Source of the DNA: Puniceicoccaceae bacterium
GTDB taxonomy: Bacteria; Verrucomicrobiota; Verrucomicrobiia; Opitutales; Coraliomargaritaceae
Length of the DNA stretch: 37,929 bases
Direction of reading: 5' to 3'
Assembly: GCA_003331195.1 (NCBI GenBank)
Contig: QOOZ01000020.1
Span: 1-37,929, forward strand
The notes beneath the pieces were generated by a model. That model was not told the DNA's origin and searched no databases. It was given only the letters and a program-made list of their open reading frames with translations. The translations under genes and the position numbers were made by a program. Positions within the stretch are counted from its first letter, which is position 1. Each line of letters starts with the position of its first letter. This document shows positions 1 to 9,370 of the stretch, piece by piece.

Positions 1-1
1 C

Positions 2-2500
2 TGTGCTTTTTCTGTAACAATGCTTCAAGCCCAAGAGGAAGAAGAAGTAATTGTCCTCGATGAAGTCGACGCCGACTCTGTTCCCATTGAAGAGAGCATT
101 CTAGCGACGACACGCCCGATTACATCGGTGTATGGAACTGACCGTTCTATCCTAGATACGCCACGAAATGTGAATATTATTTCTCGTGAGCAGTTAGACG
201 CTATTAGCATTAAAGATGTCCGCGATTTCTCTAAGCTCACTTCTTCCTCCTACACAAAATCCAATTTCGGTGCTCCAACAACACCTAATCTACGTGGACA
301 AGAAGGAGATCTTATGATTAATGGCATACGCCGTGGTCATTCTATTAATGGTAATGGTGTCCCTATAAATTTTAACTCGGTTGAGTCTGTGAACATTGTT
401 AAGGGACCTGCCGGTGCGGTTTATGGTACATCCAATTACGTGGGTGGTTATGCAGATTTAATTACTAAGCGTGCTTACTTTGAAGATGGTGGTAAAGTTA
501 GTTACTCTTACGGAACTTGGGATCAACATACTTATTCTTTAGATTATAATAAGGTAGTTAGTGATACCATGGCTTATCGTGCATCCATCGGTATAAGAAA
601 TTGGGGAGGCTATTGGGATCGTTGGTATGATGAGAGCGAATCCATCTACCTAACATTCGCATTCCGGCCAAGTGATACCTACTCCATTGACATAATGGGA
701 GAATATTACTCTGGCAATTATACCGAAAACTGGGGCATTAACCGTGTAACGCAGGATCTATTAGACAATAGTCTTTACCTGCCAAATGCTGCTACTCCTT
801 CAGAGTATGTAGTTAATTACCAAAACAATCCTCCTGTTGGTTATGGTAACACACCATTCGGGCAACCTACGGAGGGTCCCATCGTACTGGATATGTTAAA
901 TCCTGTTCCAATTGAGCGTTCAGGTAAATTATCTGCACCTGGTGATGACTCCGTGGCTGAAGTTATTTGGTTACAAGCTATACAAGAAAAGAAGATTTCA
1001 GATTCCTTAACTTTGACCAACAACACTTATTTCCACTATAAGGATCGTGAAACTTTCAGCTCGTACCACTATTCTGAGTATTTACCGCATAACTGGTCGA
1101 TTGAAAATCGCTTACAATTGACACAAGATTTCGAAACAGAAAGTTTTGAATCAGTGAGTGTGACTTATGGATTACGCTTGAAATACCAAGAGATTGAGTC
1201 GGTAAATCATTTTTACAATGAGCCAGTTAATTACTACGATATGACTGGTGATCCTAATCTTTTCAGAGTTCCTGACAGTTCCTTCGATGCAGACTATTTG
1301 GGTATAGGACCTTATGTGTATTCAACTAAGGCTGGTCGTGGAGTACTCGATTATTGGTATGTTGGAAACGACCCTGGCGCAGGAGGCACAGACCTCAATC
1401 CTGTTGGCTTAGAGGCTTTTGATACAGAAAGTTTTATTTATGCGCCATTTTTCCAGGCTGACATAGAAGTGAATGATAAGTTTTCAGTTCTGTTTGGTGG
1501 AACTATAGACTACGTAGAGCACAAAGACGGCATACCAGAAGCAGTTAAGTTTATTGATAAAAACGGTACTGCAGGTACTTACAATGCATCTACAGGTGAA
1601 TTCGTGCCTGGAGATACTTCAGATGATACACTTACCGATTTAGATTATACTAAAGTTAGTACTTCTTCTGAATTCTATAATGCTAATGTTTCCTTTGTTT
1701 ACAAACCAACTGAAGCGAGCTCTGTTTATTTTACCTATAATGAGGGGGAGCACTTTGATAGTAACACTGGTGGTGCATTGAAGGGCAGTAGTTTTGATGA
1801 AGACTTAACTACTGAGCTCGCAGAGTTAGGTACTAACATAGCATTGTTTGATGGTAAGGCTTACTTAGGTGCCGCATTATTCTCTCAAGAGTATACTACG
1901 CAGAACTCTAACGGATCTACCGATAGAGTTTTTACTGATGGATTTGAAATTGAGTTTAATTACCAGCCAAATCGTAATTTGTTTGCTACAATTGGTTATT
2001 CTTATCTCGACTCTAAGCGCACAGCTGGCTTTTTAGCTACCGCTACTTCAGCTTCCCAACAAGTAGTTGGTGAGTCTTGGGAAACACCTACATTTCCTAG
2101 CTTCTTAGAGGGTGCAACATTTGAAACTCCAGGTTGCCCTCCACACCTTCTCAATGCGCTTGTACAGTACAAGTTTGACAATGGTTTTGGTGTACAAGCT
2201 AATATTGTGGTTACTTCTGCAATGCAAGTGGCTTACAATGGCGGTGAGTATGCTGACAAAGATGATGATGATAGACGCACAGTTCCTACTGGTGTATTTT
2301 TAGAATCTCCAAAACTCGGCGCACAGTATGAGATCGACCTAAAGCTCTTCTACGAGTATGAAAGTTGGTTATTTGAGTTCTCCATCTTCAATGCTACTGA
2401 TGAAGATAATTGGGATTTGCCTAACACAGGATACGCTCTTGGCTCTGTAGTAGGACGCCCAGAGCGCAACTATCAGATTGGAGTTAGTTACTCATTCTAA
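2..2500 (+). CDS. TonB-dependent outer-membrane receptor, 5' end cut by window
   Basis: Outer-membrane beta-barrel receptor that would import a ligand using TonB energy. An ATG lies at base 20, but the frame is open to the window edge. The residues before it (CAFSVTMLQA, then QEEEE) look like the end of a Sec signal peptide cleaved after LQA, so the true start is upstream and the gene is partial. From base 20 there are 826 residues. A plug domain spans roughly residues 30-155 (DTPRNVNIISREQL, LRGQEGDLMINGIRRG, VESVNIVKGPAGAVYG), followed by a long aromatic-rich barrel ending in the typical terminal Phe (IGVSYSF). It converges on a purine-salvage operon that encodes its own TonB complex, so a nucleotide, nucleoside or purine ligand is an attractive inference. 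Sequence alone does not show the ligand, and a siderophore-type receptor remains possible. Confidence 0.92.
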   Translation, partial: CAFSVTMLQAQEEEEVIVLDEVDADSVPIEESILATTRPITSVYGTDRSILDTPRNVNIISREQLDAISIKDVRDFSKLTSSSYTKSNFGAPTTPNLRGQEGDLMINGIRRGHSINGNGVPINFNSVESVNIVKGPAGAVYGTSNYVGGYADLITKRAYFEDGGKVSYSYGTWDQHTYSLDYNKVVSDTMAYRASIGIRNWGGYWDRWYDESESIYLTFAFRPSDTYSIDIMGEYYSGNYTENWGINRVTQDLLDNSLYLPNAATPSEYVVNYQNNPPVGYGNTPFGQPTEGPIVLDMLNPVPIERSGKLSAPGDDSVAEVIWLQAIQEKKISDSLTLTNNTYFHYKDRETFSSYHYSEYLPHNWSIENRLQLTQDFETESFESVSVTYGLRLKYQEIESVNHFYNEPVNYYDMTGDPNLFRVPDSSFDADYLGIGPYVYSTKAGRGVLDYWYVGNDPGAGGTDLNPVGLEAFDTESFIYAPFFQADIEVNDKFSVLFGGTIDYVEHKDGIPEAVKFIDKNGTAGTYNASTGEFVPGDTSDDTLTDLDYTKVSTSSEFYNANVSFVYKPTEASSVYFTYNEGEHFDSNTGGALKGSSFDEDLTTELAELGTNIALFDGKAYLGAALFSQEYTTQNSNGSTDRVFTDGFEIEFNYQPNRNLFATIGYSYLDSKRTAGFLATATSASQQVVGESWETPTFPSFLEGATFETPGCPPHLLNALVQYKFDNGFGVQANIVVTSAMQVAYNGGEYADKDDDDRRTVPTGVFLESPKLGAQYEIDLKLFYEYESWLFEFSIFNATDEDNWDLPNTGYALGSVVGRPERNYQIGVSYSF

Positions 2501-2523
2501 TTTCTTTATAAGCTATATTTATC

Positions 2524-2554
2524 AAAGCGGCAGGTGTAACCTGCCGCTTTTTTT
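2524..2554 (+). terminator. Rho-independent terminator after the TonB receptor
   Basis: A perfect 12-base-pair stem (AAAGCGGCAGGT at 2524-2535 against ACCTGCCGCTTT at 2539-2550) closes a 3-base loop and runs directly into a T tract. It begins 23 bases after the receptor stop codon. It lies between convergent genes and could also slow transcripts from the minus-strand operon, although the T tract on that side is short. Confidence 0.93.
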
Positions 2555-2706
2555 GTCTATAAAAGTAATTAGCTAGTTAAAATAGACAGCTCAGAAATTA
2601 GAGTGTATATCGATAGTAAAAACAGATCTGTCCTACATAACGACGATTAGATCGCACAACTAAGGAAGGGGTGCAAAGCTACTAGGCTTATAAAGCGCTT
2701 GAAGCT

Positions 2707-3702
2707 TTAATTACCAAGTAACCTATCCGTCAAAAATCTTTCAAAAGCTTTGATGTCTTTCCAGTTGGTCGCTACTTGTGCGACAAATTTGCCATTATTG
2801 TCTACTAAGGTCTTGCCTTCGTCCGATACATTAAAATTCAAAGTTTCGTAATTAAGGAGTGATCCATCGTAAGCCATATATACAGCAACATCATCAAATA
2901 GAGTAGAGGACTTTTGCGTAAAAAAGTCACAATGGATCCAAGGGACTCTTGGCGCCCATATGCAGTAATTCTCAATAACAGCATTCAGTAGAGGATCACT
3001 AGTTGCTTGCCAAATCTCTTGATATTCCTCTCCAGATAAAAAGAAGATGCCGCAGGTATCGAGTGGAGTGAGGGTGATGCTCTGCCAATCTGCTCCGATT
3101 ACTTCGCGAAAGGCCTCTACGTTGTTCGCGACATTGTATTCGGCTGAGATTTCTTTTGAGCCATCATAACCTAAATAAAAACTTCCAAACATACCAAAAA
3201 AATCACATCTTTTAGCAATTTGTGGGCGTTGCTCGATGGCTGTAGCAAGACTGGGTACAGGACCAACTGCGATCACGGTAACAGTTTCTTTGGACGATTC
3301 TACAAAATCGATAAAGGCGCTAACCCCGTCTTGTTCAATAGGGCCCTTGTAGTTACTCAGCTTATAATTCTTAACCCACGGACCTTGATGACGCTCTGAG
3401 TCAGGCATGATACCAAAGTCCTTACCAAGTGCGATAATCACATCTTCTCGCCCTGCTACTTGCAATACTTTGGCGGCAACCTTTGCTCGGTACTTTGCTT
3501 CGCCGGTCTCAGTGAGAACCATTTTTAAGTCTAATTCTTTAGAGCGCAAGATGTGCGCAAGTGCCCAAGTATCGTCTACATCACCACCAATATCAGTCGC
3601 GAAGACTACTGGTTTGCTTGCTAGGTGGGTCGGCAATAGTAGCCATGCTGAAACAAGTGATAGAGTTGCAAAACATGAAAAGGATCGAAGTACTCGCTGC
3701 AT
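2707..3702 (-). CDS. Exported inosine-uridine-preferring nucleoside hydrolase family protein
   Basis: Predicted to split nucleosides into base and ribose. An upstream TTG at 3726 would extend the frame, but the ATG at 3702 is preferred: it starts 10 bases after the adenine deaminase stop and gives a clean signal peptide (MQRVLRSFSC, then a hydrophobic run ending LPTHLAS). The product is 331 residues. The N-terminal metal and ribose motif reads ATDIGGDVDDTWAL, a variant of the classical DTDxGxDD, and a late STLFDDVAV motif matches the usual C-terminal active-site segment. Last gene of the 11-gene run and downstream of adenine deaminase. Most characterised bacterial members are cytoplasmic, so the signal peptide is notable and points to periplasmic nucleoside cleavage. 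Substrate preference cannot be read from the sequence. Confidence 0.85.
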   Translation of the reverse strand: MQRVLRSFSCFATLSLVSAWLLLPTHLASKPVVFATDIGGDVDDTWALAHILRSKELDLKMVLTETGEAKYRAKVAAKVLQVAGREDVIIALGKDFGIMPDSERHQGPWVKNYKLSNYKGPIEQDGVSAFIDFVESSKETVTVIAVGPVPSLATAIEQRPQIAKRCDFFGMFGSFYLGYDGSKEISAEYNVANNVEAFREVIGADWQSITLTPLDTCGIFFLSGEEYQEIWQATSDPLLNAVIENYCIWAPRVPWIHCDFFTQKSSTLFDDVAVYMAYDGSLLNYETLNFNVSDEGKTLVDNNGKFVAQVATNWKDIKAFERFLTDRLLGN

Positions 3703-3712
3703 GGCTAGAGGG

Positions 3713-5515
3713 TTACTTCGCTTCAAATAAGGGCAATATTTCCATCCCCGGCACGGTAACTAATCCCTTATCTGTCAGGCGAATTTCAGGTATGACCGAC
3801 AGTGGTAATAGATTGAAGCCCATGTAAGGAAGGGTACAGCCCATTTCTGTCCACGCTTTCTTTAGTATAGTAGATTCCTCGGCAACCACGGTCGCGCGTT
3901 TATCCGATAGTAGTCCTGCAATCGGAAGCTCGACCTTTGCAATGACGTTGCCCTCTTTTACAACAATAACAGCCCCTTGAGACTTGTTGATTTCTTTCAG
4001 CGCGAGTGTCATGTCTGCTTCATTCGTTCCAGCGATGACTATATTGTGCGCATCGTGTCCAACACTACTAGCAACAGCGCCACTTTTTAGTCCAAAGTTT
4101 TGTAATAGTGAGTAGCCAACCCCACCATTTTTATCATAACGTTCGACGACAGTTAGATAGCACAAATCATTTCCTTCTAATACACTCTCCCAAGAATTTG
4201 GTGCTTCAGTAAGCTCAATTGTTCGGTGTAGCGTAATAATTCCAGGCAATTCAGTGCGAATACAGTTAAGCTTTCCAGCCTCTTTTGGCAGTTCAGGAAT
4301 AAGTTTTGGATTTTTTGGCAAGCTGACTGTTTGATAGGCAGGCTTGGGATATTGATAGCGCTCTTCGGTTAAAATTTTATCCAGACCAACTGTGATAGAC
4401 TTATCTTCAACAACCAGTTCGCCGCCAAACCATGTATTTTGAACTTCTAACTCATCATTGAGTAGAACTAGGTCCGCGCGCCTACCTGGACCAAGCCCGC
4501 CTAGTTCATTGTCCATCGCATAGCGTGTAGCGCCATGTAGTGAGCCTGCACTCCAGGCTAATTCGGGGCGCATGCCTGCCTTGACCGCTTGGCGCACGAC
4601 CCAGTCCATTCCAAATAAAAATAGGTCGTCTGCGTCGCGATCATCCGTGCAGACGCATACTCGCTTAGCCGAAGCGCTGCTTTCGATGACTGGTTTAATC
4701 GCCTCGGGAAGACTGTGCCATGGAGTTGTTGGTGGACCGCCACGTAAAAAGAGCCAAATGCCCGCCTCCAGCATGTCGTCGGCTATGTCCTTATCAATTG
4801 CCTCATGGGTATCTGTGACTCCAGATGCGGCGTAAGCGCTGACAAATTCACGACCATAAATGTGACCGCAGACTGGTTTGCCACGCTTCAATGCTTCGCC
4901 TATGATCGCGTGTGATCGATCATCGGAAGTGCAAACTTGTACGAAGTCCATTTTCTCTCCGAGTGCGACCGCTTCCGGCCACTTGTCAAAAATCCCTGCA
5001 ATTCGTCCTGGCGTTAGGTCGCCACCGGCAGTTTCAAATTTGGGTGAAGTCGCAGGCACAGTACTAGGAACAGTCAAAAAGATATTCAGTGGCGCGGCCC
5101 GTGCATCTTCAAGCATCCATTCAATGCCCGCAACCCCGGAAACATTTCCTATTTCGTGGCTGTCGCAAAAAATCGTAGTTGTGCCATTGAGCAAAGCCGC
5201 CTCAGCGTAGGCACATGCAGTCATCATGCTACTTTCAATGTGAATGTGTGGATCGACGAGCCCAGGCGCAACAATACCACCTTGGGCATCGTAGAAATTT
5301 GTATCTAAACTACAACTACGTGCGGTCCCTGCTGGTTGAGTGCAAGCAATACGCCCTGATTTCAACCAGATCTCTTTTTCTGTCAATATCCGCTCTGAGT
5401 AGGTAGAAAGGAGGCGAGCACCTGTGATGACTGAATCTGGTGTTACAGTCTTCATGGCGACTCGCGCGAGTTCCTGCGTTACACAGTGGAGCGGTGGGAT
5501 TTTATTGAGCGACAT
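3713..5515 (-). CDS. ade: Adenine deaminase
   Basis: Cytoplasmic amidohydrolase converting adenine to hypoxanthine and ammonia. The 600-residue length fits the Ade family. Visible motifs are the metal-binding PHIHIESSM, then [18 protein letters not shown], and the family-typical [12 protein letters not shown] near residues 285-300. The C-terminal adenine deaminase domain carries [12 protein letters not shown]. No signal peptide is present. The ATG at 5515 follows the phosphatase gene after a 51-base gap. The hypoxanthine formed would feed the xanthine dehydrogenase encoded divergently at 17039-20783. Its position between a phosphatase and a nucleoside hydrolase is consistent with recovery of adenine from nucleotides. 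Confidence 0.95.
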   Translation of the reverse strand: MSLNKIPPLHCVTQELARVAMKTVTPDSVITGARLLSTYSERILTEKEIWLKSGRIACTQPAGTARSCSLDTNFYDAQGGIVAPGLVDPHIHIESSMMTACAYAEAALLNGTTTIFCDSHEIGNVSGVAGIEWMLEDARAAPLNIFLTVPSTVPATSPKFETAGGDLTPGRIAGIFDKWPEAVALGEKMDFVQVCTSDDRSHAIIGEALKRGKPVCGHIYGREFVSAYAASGVTDTHEAIDKDIADDMLEAGIWLFLRGGPPTTPWHSLPEAIKPVIESSASAKRVCVCTDDRDADDLFLFGMDWVVRQAVKAGMRPELAWSAGSLHGATRYAMDNELGGLGPGRRADLVLLNDELEVQNTWFGGELVVEDKSITVGLDKILTEERYQYPKPAYQTVSLPKNPKLIPELPKEAGKLNCIRTELPGIITLHRTIELTEAPNSWESVLEGNDLCYLTVVERYDKNGGVGYSLLQNFGLKSGAVASSVGHDAHNIVIAGTNEADMTLALKEINKSQGAVIVVKEGNVIAKVELPIAGLLSDKRATVVAEESTILKKAWTEMGCTLPYMGFNLLPLSVIPEIRLTDKGLVTVPGMEILPLFEAK

Positions 5516-5566
5516 GATTGGTAAATTGAATGTTTGGTTTTGGGCTGTTGTCTACTTTTAAGTAAG

Positions 5567-7072
5567 CTACCAGCCGAGTTCATTAGCAAGAATCACGCTC
5601 GCGTCTGTTGGAACGCCAGGCTCTGCATCGGCTTTTTGATTGCACAAATTACCGTCGCTGTCCCAGAAGCGGATGATCATTTTACGTTCACTAAGTGGTC
5701 CCTCAAAATCGAGCGTAACGAAGTTGTTTTTGAGAATTTGATCTTGCTCGCCTTCAAAGACGTCAAGTCTTGAGGGGTTGCTTTCTTCTTGTTCTACTCC
5801 CGCCGTAAGCGGTGAGCTAGCAACCTCATAGAGTGTTGTGTTTTTGTTCTCCCTAGTGTGAATGATCTGGTTCACTTCACCGTAATGAATGTCTCCACTG
5901 AGAAAGACAACGCCGCGGATTTCTTCAGCGACTATACGGTCCATGAGATACTTCCATTCTTCAGGGAAATTTCGATAATTGTCTGAGTTGTTAGATTGGC
6001 TTAGCACGGAACTGCCCATGACAATTAAATTAAAACGCGCGGGGTAGCTTTTTAAGTCATTCGCGCTTTGGCTTAAATTCCAAGCAAGATGATCAACTAG
6101 CCAATCGACCTGCTCTTTTCCTAAAAGCGCTTTATTTTGGCCAAATGCCTGCGGGTTGCTTTCGCTTGGTGTTAAGTAGGTGCGATTATCTAATAAATAA
6201 ATGTTAACATCCCCCCAATTTACATAAGTGAAGATTCCAGGTATTTCGGGAAGGCCTGCACTGGGGTTGCCCCACATTAGCTGAAATACTTCAGTGCTTT
6301 GCTCTTTGAGCCAGTAGTTTCGGCCGATATTGTTGGGGCCATAATCGTGATCATCCCAAGTCGCATAGTGAATAGCATTGCCAAATAATGGTGATAATTC
6401 GGGAGTCTGGCGGTCATGAGTCCAGCGGGCGATTAAACCTTCACGAGACTCAAAATCATTTTCGCGGTAGTATACATTATCACCTAACCAAAGCATAATA
6501 GCAGGATTCTTTTCGTAAATAGACTCAAATATTTGATACTGTCTACCATACGGCTTACCTCCCTCTCGATCCGTGCCTTTTTGGTTGATATATGCGCACG
6601 AGCCCATCGCGATGCGGAAATCAAAGATGGAATGCTTTTCATTAGTCGCCTTGTTTGGTATCCAGCGCCAGCGAGGCTTTGACTGAAAAGAGAGCGGAAT
6701 CGCTCCTTGTAATTTGTAGGAATCGCTAAATTTCGGCTGTGCTACTTCTTTTGATTCTCCTAGTAGGATCCTGTAATCATACCGCGTGCCTGGATTAATG
6801 CCTTCTCGAGCTAGAAGTTTAGCGGTATATCCGTCCTCGTAGCAGGTGGTTAGAGCGCGCGAATACCACTTAGTCTGAGGCGAACCAGATTTCCAGTACT
6901 CAAGCTGTATTCGACCTTCAGTGTTGGTTTGTAGCCAAACCAATACCGAATGCATGGTAGTGTGTGTGACGATCGGACCATTGAGAAGTGTCAGTTCTTC
7001 ACTAGCACTGCAGACAAGAAGTCCACAGAGTAAGAATAGAGTCACTTGGTATATGCTTTTTAGTCCGGACAT
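5567..7072 (-). CDS. PhoD-family alkaline phosphatase, exported
   Basis: 501-residue metallophosphatase of the PhoD / alkaline phosphatase D type. A Sec signal peptide (hydrophobic core around residues 8-21, likely cut after VCSA) is followed by a fibronectin-like N-terminal domain to about residue 130. The PhoD catalytic domain shows MGSCAYINQ, MLWLGDNVYYR, ATWDDHDYGPNN and FLSGDIHYGE, which carry the expected metal ligands. It starts 13 bases after the NCS2 permease stop. Family members cleave phosphodiesters or phosphomonoesters. In this operon the likely role is to remove phosphate from nucleotides, or open nucleic-acid fragments, in the periplasm before the nucleoside hydrolase acts. General phosphate scavenging is the alternative. 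The nucleotide role is inference from context. Confidence 0.88.
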   Translation of the reverse strand: MSGLKSIYQVTLFLLCGLLVCSASEELTLLNGPIVTHTTMHSVLVWLQTNTEGRIQLEYWKSGSPQTKWYSRALTTCYEDGYTAKLLAREGINPGTRYDYRILLGESKEVAQPKFSDSYKLQGAIPLSFQSKPRWRWIPNKATNEKHSIFDFRIAMGSCAYINQKGTDREGGKPYGRQYQIFESIYEKNPAIMLWLGDNVYYRENDFESREGLIARWTHDRQTPELSPLFGNAIHYATWDDHDYGPNNIGRNYWLKEQSTEVFQLMWGNPSAGLPEIPGIFTYVNWGDVNIYLLDNRTYLTPSESNPQAFGQNKALLGKEQVDWLVDHLAWNLSQSANDLKSYPARFNLIVMGSSVLSQSNNSDNYRNFPEEWKYLMDRIVAEEIRGVVFLSGDIHYGEVNQIIHTRENKNTTLYEVASSPLTAGVEQEESNPSRLDVFEGEQDQILKNNFVTLDFEGPLSERKMIIRFWDSDGNLCNQKADAEPGVPTDASVILANELGW

Positions 7073-7085
7073 CTATTGGAAGGAC

Positions 7086-8396
7086 TTATCCTATTGCGTA
7101 AAAGGCGATAAATATAGCACCAATAACATAGGTCATCCAATTAATTTTAGCAGCTTTTCCTGCAGCTATCTGCATGACTAGAAAAAGAATGATGCCTATG
7201 GCAAGTCCGTGAGTAATGCTAAAAAACAGTGGAATTGCAAGTGCGGTAAATACTGCCGTAATAGTTTCTGTGAAATCATCATAGGGAATATCACGCAGGC
7301 TTTGACCCATTAAAAGCCCTACAAAGATTAGTGCTGGAGCTGTCGCAATTGAGGGGATTGCACCAATCAGGGGATATAAAAAAGTAGATAGTAAGAATAG
7401 CGAACCAACCACTACACTAGTAAATCCGGTTCTGCCTCCAGCTTCAACGCCAGCAGCAGACTCAACAAACGATGTCACTGTTGAAGTTCCAAGAATAGCC
7501 CCAGTGGATGTAGCAATTGCATCCGCAGTCAGTGCTTTATCCATTTTGGGTAGTTTGCCTGAGGAGTCAACGAGACTGGCTCTACGGGAAACTCCAATAA
7601 TTGTACCAACTGAGTCAAAGAGATCTAGAATTAACAAAACGAACATGATCTTGAGCGCGCTTAAGTTTGTGAATGGGTACAGCCAATCGAGTTGTAAAAA
7701 AGTCTCTCCGAGACCACTTGGTATTGCTGCGATACTTTCTGGCGTAGCCGTCAGTGTAGTTCCGTCGGATCCTGCCACAAATAGCCCGCAGGTTGCTAAG
7801 ATAATCATGCTGATCATAATCGCACCTGGTATTTTCTTGGCAGATAATATGCACATTAAAAATAACCCTGCTAGTGCGAGTAAAACCGCTGGGCTGGTCA
7901 TAATACCATGGGTAATGATTGTATTAGGGTCAGCTATGACGATGCCGGCAGCTTTCAGTCCTAGCAGGGCAATAAAGAAACCAATACCTGCTTGAATGCC
8001 TACTTGCAGGCCAGGTGGAATCGCTTCAGCGAGTTTTTTCCGAAAGCCAGAAATCGACAAGATTAGAAAAACAATGCCATTCCAAAAAACTAGACTTAAT
8101 GCAGCCTGCCAGGGCAGACCGTATCCAATTACAACCACAAATGCAAAATAAGCATTCGTGCCCATCCCAGGAGCAAGCGCGATGGGATAATTCGTCATTA
8201 ATGCCATCAGAAAACAACCGATAGCCGCAGCAACGGCAGTCGCCATAATGACCGCTTGGGTGTCCATTCCTGTGCTGCTTAGAATCATTGGATTCACTGC
8301 AAGAATATATGCCATGGCAGCGAAAGTTGTGAATCCTGCGAGCGTCTCACGACCAAGAGTTGTTTTATTTTCTTCGAACTTAAAAAAGCTTAGCAT
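7086..8396 (-). CDS. NCS2-family purine permease (AzgA/PbuG-like)
   Basis: Inner-membrane transporter of 436 residues, almost entirely hydrophobic, with the 12-14 segments expected for the AzgA branch of nucleobase-cation symporter 2. Family signatures include [16 protein letters not shown] near the start, [13 protein letters not shown] around residues 73-85, and [16 protein letters not shown] around residue 260. This branch usually carries adenine, guanine or hypoxanthine. It lies in the 11-gene run between the acetamidase/formamidase (26-base gap) and the PhoD-type phosphatase (13-base gap). It is the obvious route for bases freed in the periplasm to reach adenine and guanine deaminase in the cytoplasm. 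The exact substrate is not determined. Confidence 0.93.
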   Translation of the reverse strand: MLSFFKFEENKTTLGRETLAGFTTFAAMAYILAVNPMILSSTGMDTQAVIMATAVAAAIGCFLMALMTNYPIALAPGMGTNAYFAFVVVIGYGLPWQAALSLVFWNGIVFLILSISGFRKKLAEAIPPGLQVGIQAGIGFFIALLGLKAAGIVIADPNTIITHGIMTSPAVLLALAGLFLMCILSAKKIPGAIMISMIILATCGLFVAGSDGTTLTATPESIAAIPSGLGETFLQLDWLYPFTNLSALKIMFVLLILDLFDSVGTIIGVSRRASLVDSSGKLPKMDKALTADAIATSTGAILGTSTVTSFVESAAGVEAGGRTGFTSVVVGSLFLLSTFLYPLIGAIPSIATAPALIFVGLLMGQSLRDIPYDDFTETITAVFTALAIPLFFSITHGLAIGIILFLVMQIAAGKAAKINWMTYVIGAIFIAFYAIG

Positions 8397-8422
8397 CGCA
8401 AAATAGTTTCAGGGTTATCTGC

Positions 8423-9346
8423 TTAATCAAAGATGGCTTCTGGTAAGTAACCGGTGACAGTAAAATTTGGCGCATTGACAACTTGGCTCAGCTTAAGGTC
8501 TAAAACAGCTGAACATGTTAAGAAGGCTTGCTCACTCGATAGATCTAATCGCTGCATTAAATAATCAATTGCTCGCCGAACAGCGCCCTGTGCATTAATC
8601 TTAAGATCGGGTCCACTTGATACGAAAGCGTGATACTCGGAGCCTATGTACGCAGGTGGACAAAGATTAGGAGCAGTCACTAAGTAAGGCTCTTCAACGG
8701 AAAAGTTTTTTTCGATGCTGACGCGAAGAGTGACATCCATTGGCGCTTCTAGTCCGTTAATGGATACCTCGCCGTCACCTTGAGCCGCATGAGCATCACC
8801 TGCACAAAGCTTCCCACCGTCAACTAGTACGGGCAAATACAACTTACTGCCAGCTGTTAAATGTTTCACATCCATATTTCCGCCAAAATTGCCCGGAGGG
8901 CGTGTTCGGAAGCTACCTTTTTGTGCGCGTTGCACTCCTAAAATACCACAGAATGGATGTAGCGCTATGGTAATCCCCGGCATGCTTTGTGTATTTTCTT
9001 CATTCAGCGCCCAGTGATGTAGGTAGAAATCATCGTAATCATCTGGCAGGAAACACTTTTGTGGGTTGATGCTCTGCCACGCCCATCCCTTGTGCGCATA
9101 TTCTAATATTTCTATCTTTAGCGTATCACCAACCTTTGCGCCCGCTATAGAGACAGGTCCTGTTAATGCGTGAATCAGATCAAAATTAATTTTTCGAAAA
9201 TCATCTAATGAAAGACTAGGTCGTACTTGTCCGTCACTAGAGTCCTCCATCTCTATGAGGATTTTTTCACCGGATTCAATCTCAATGCGTGGCTCGAGGC
9301 TATTATCCCAAGCATTATAGGTAATTGATTTATCTAAAAAGTGCAT
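8423..9346 (-). CDS. Acetamidase/formamidase family protein
   Basis: 307-residue protein of the FmdA_AmdA family, which hydrolyses short amides to ammonia and the acid. Characteristic segments are ALTGPVSIAGAKVGDTL, a PPGNFGGNMDVKHLTAGS stretch near residues 150-168, and AGDAHAAQGDGEVS near 182-195. There is no signal peptide, so it should be cytoplasmic. It lies 24 bases downstream of the TPR gene and 26 bases upstream of the permease, inside the operon. Formamide is not an intermediate of aerobic purine breakdown. A small amide from the end of the pathway, for example oxamate derived from oxalurate, is a possible substrate here. That is inference; plain formamide or acetamide remains possible. 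Confidence 0.9.
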   Translation of the reverse strand: MHFLDKSITYNAWDNSLEPRIEIESGEKILIEMEDSSDGQVRPSLSLDDFRKINFDLIHALTGPVSIAGAKVGDTLKIEILEYAHKGWAWQSINPQKCFLPDDYDDFYLHHWALNEENTQSMPGITIALHPFCGILGVQRAQKGSFRTRPPGNFGGNMDVKHLTAGSKLYLPVLVDGGKLCAGDAHAAQGDGEVSINGLEAPMDVTLRVSIEKNFSVEEPYLVTAPNLCPPAYIGSEYHAFVSSGPDLKINAQGAVRRAIDYLMQRLDLSSEQAFLTCSAVLDLKLSQVVNAPNFTVTGYLPEAIFD

Positions 9347-9370
9347 CCTACTAAGTTGAAGGATTATGTC

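Noticed and set aside
2660-2706. GGGGTGCAAAGCTACTAGGC resembles part of a cyclic di-GMP-I riboswitch
   Set aside because: The first conserved half and the long internal hairpin are missing, and the next gene on that strand is more than 10 kb away, so no riboswitch function is supported.
3407-3730. 107-residue plus-strand open frame
   Set aside because: It lies antisense to the nucleoside hydrolase, whose signal peptide and motifs are convincing; it is a shadow frame.
7504-7995. 163-residue plus-strand open frame
   Set aside because: Antisense to the NCS2 permease; its hydrophobic composition mirrors the real membrane protein.
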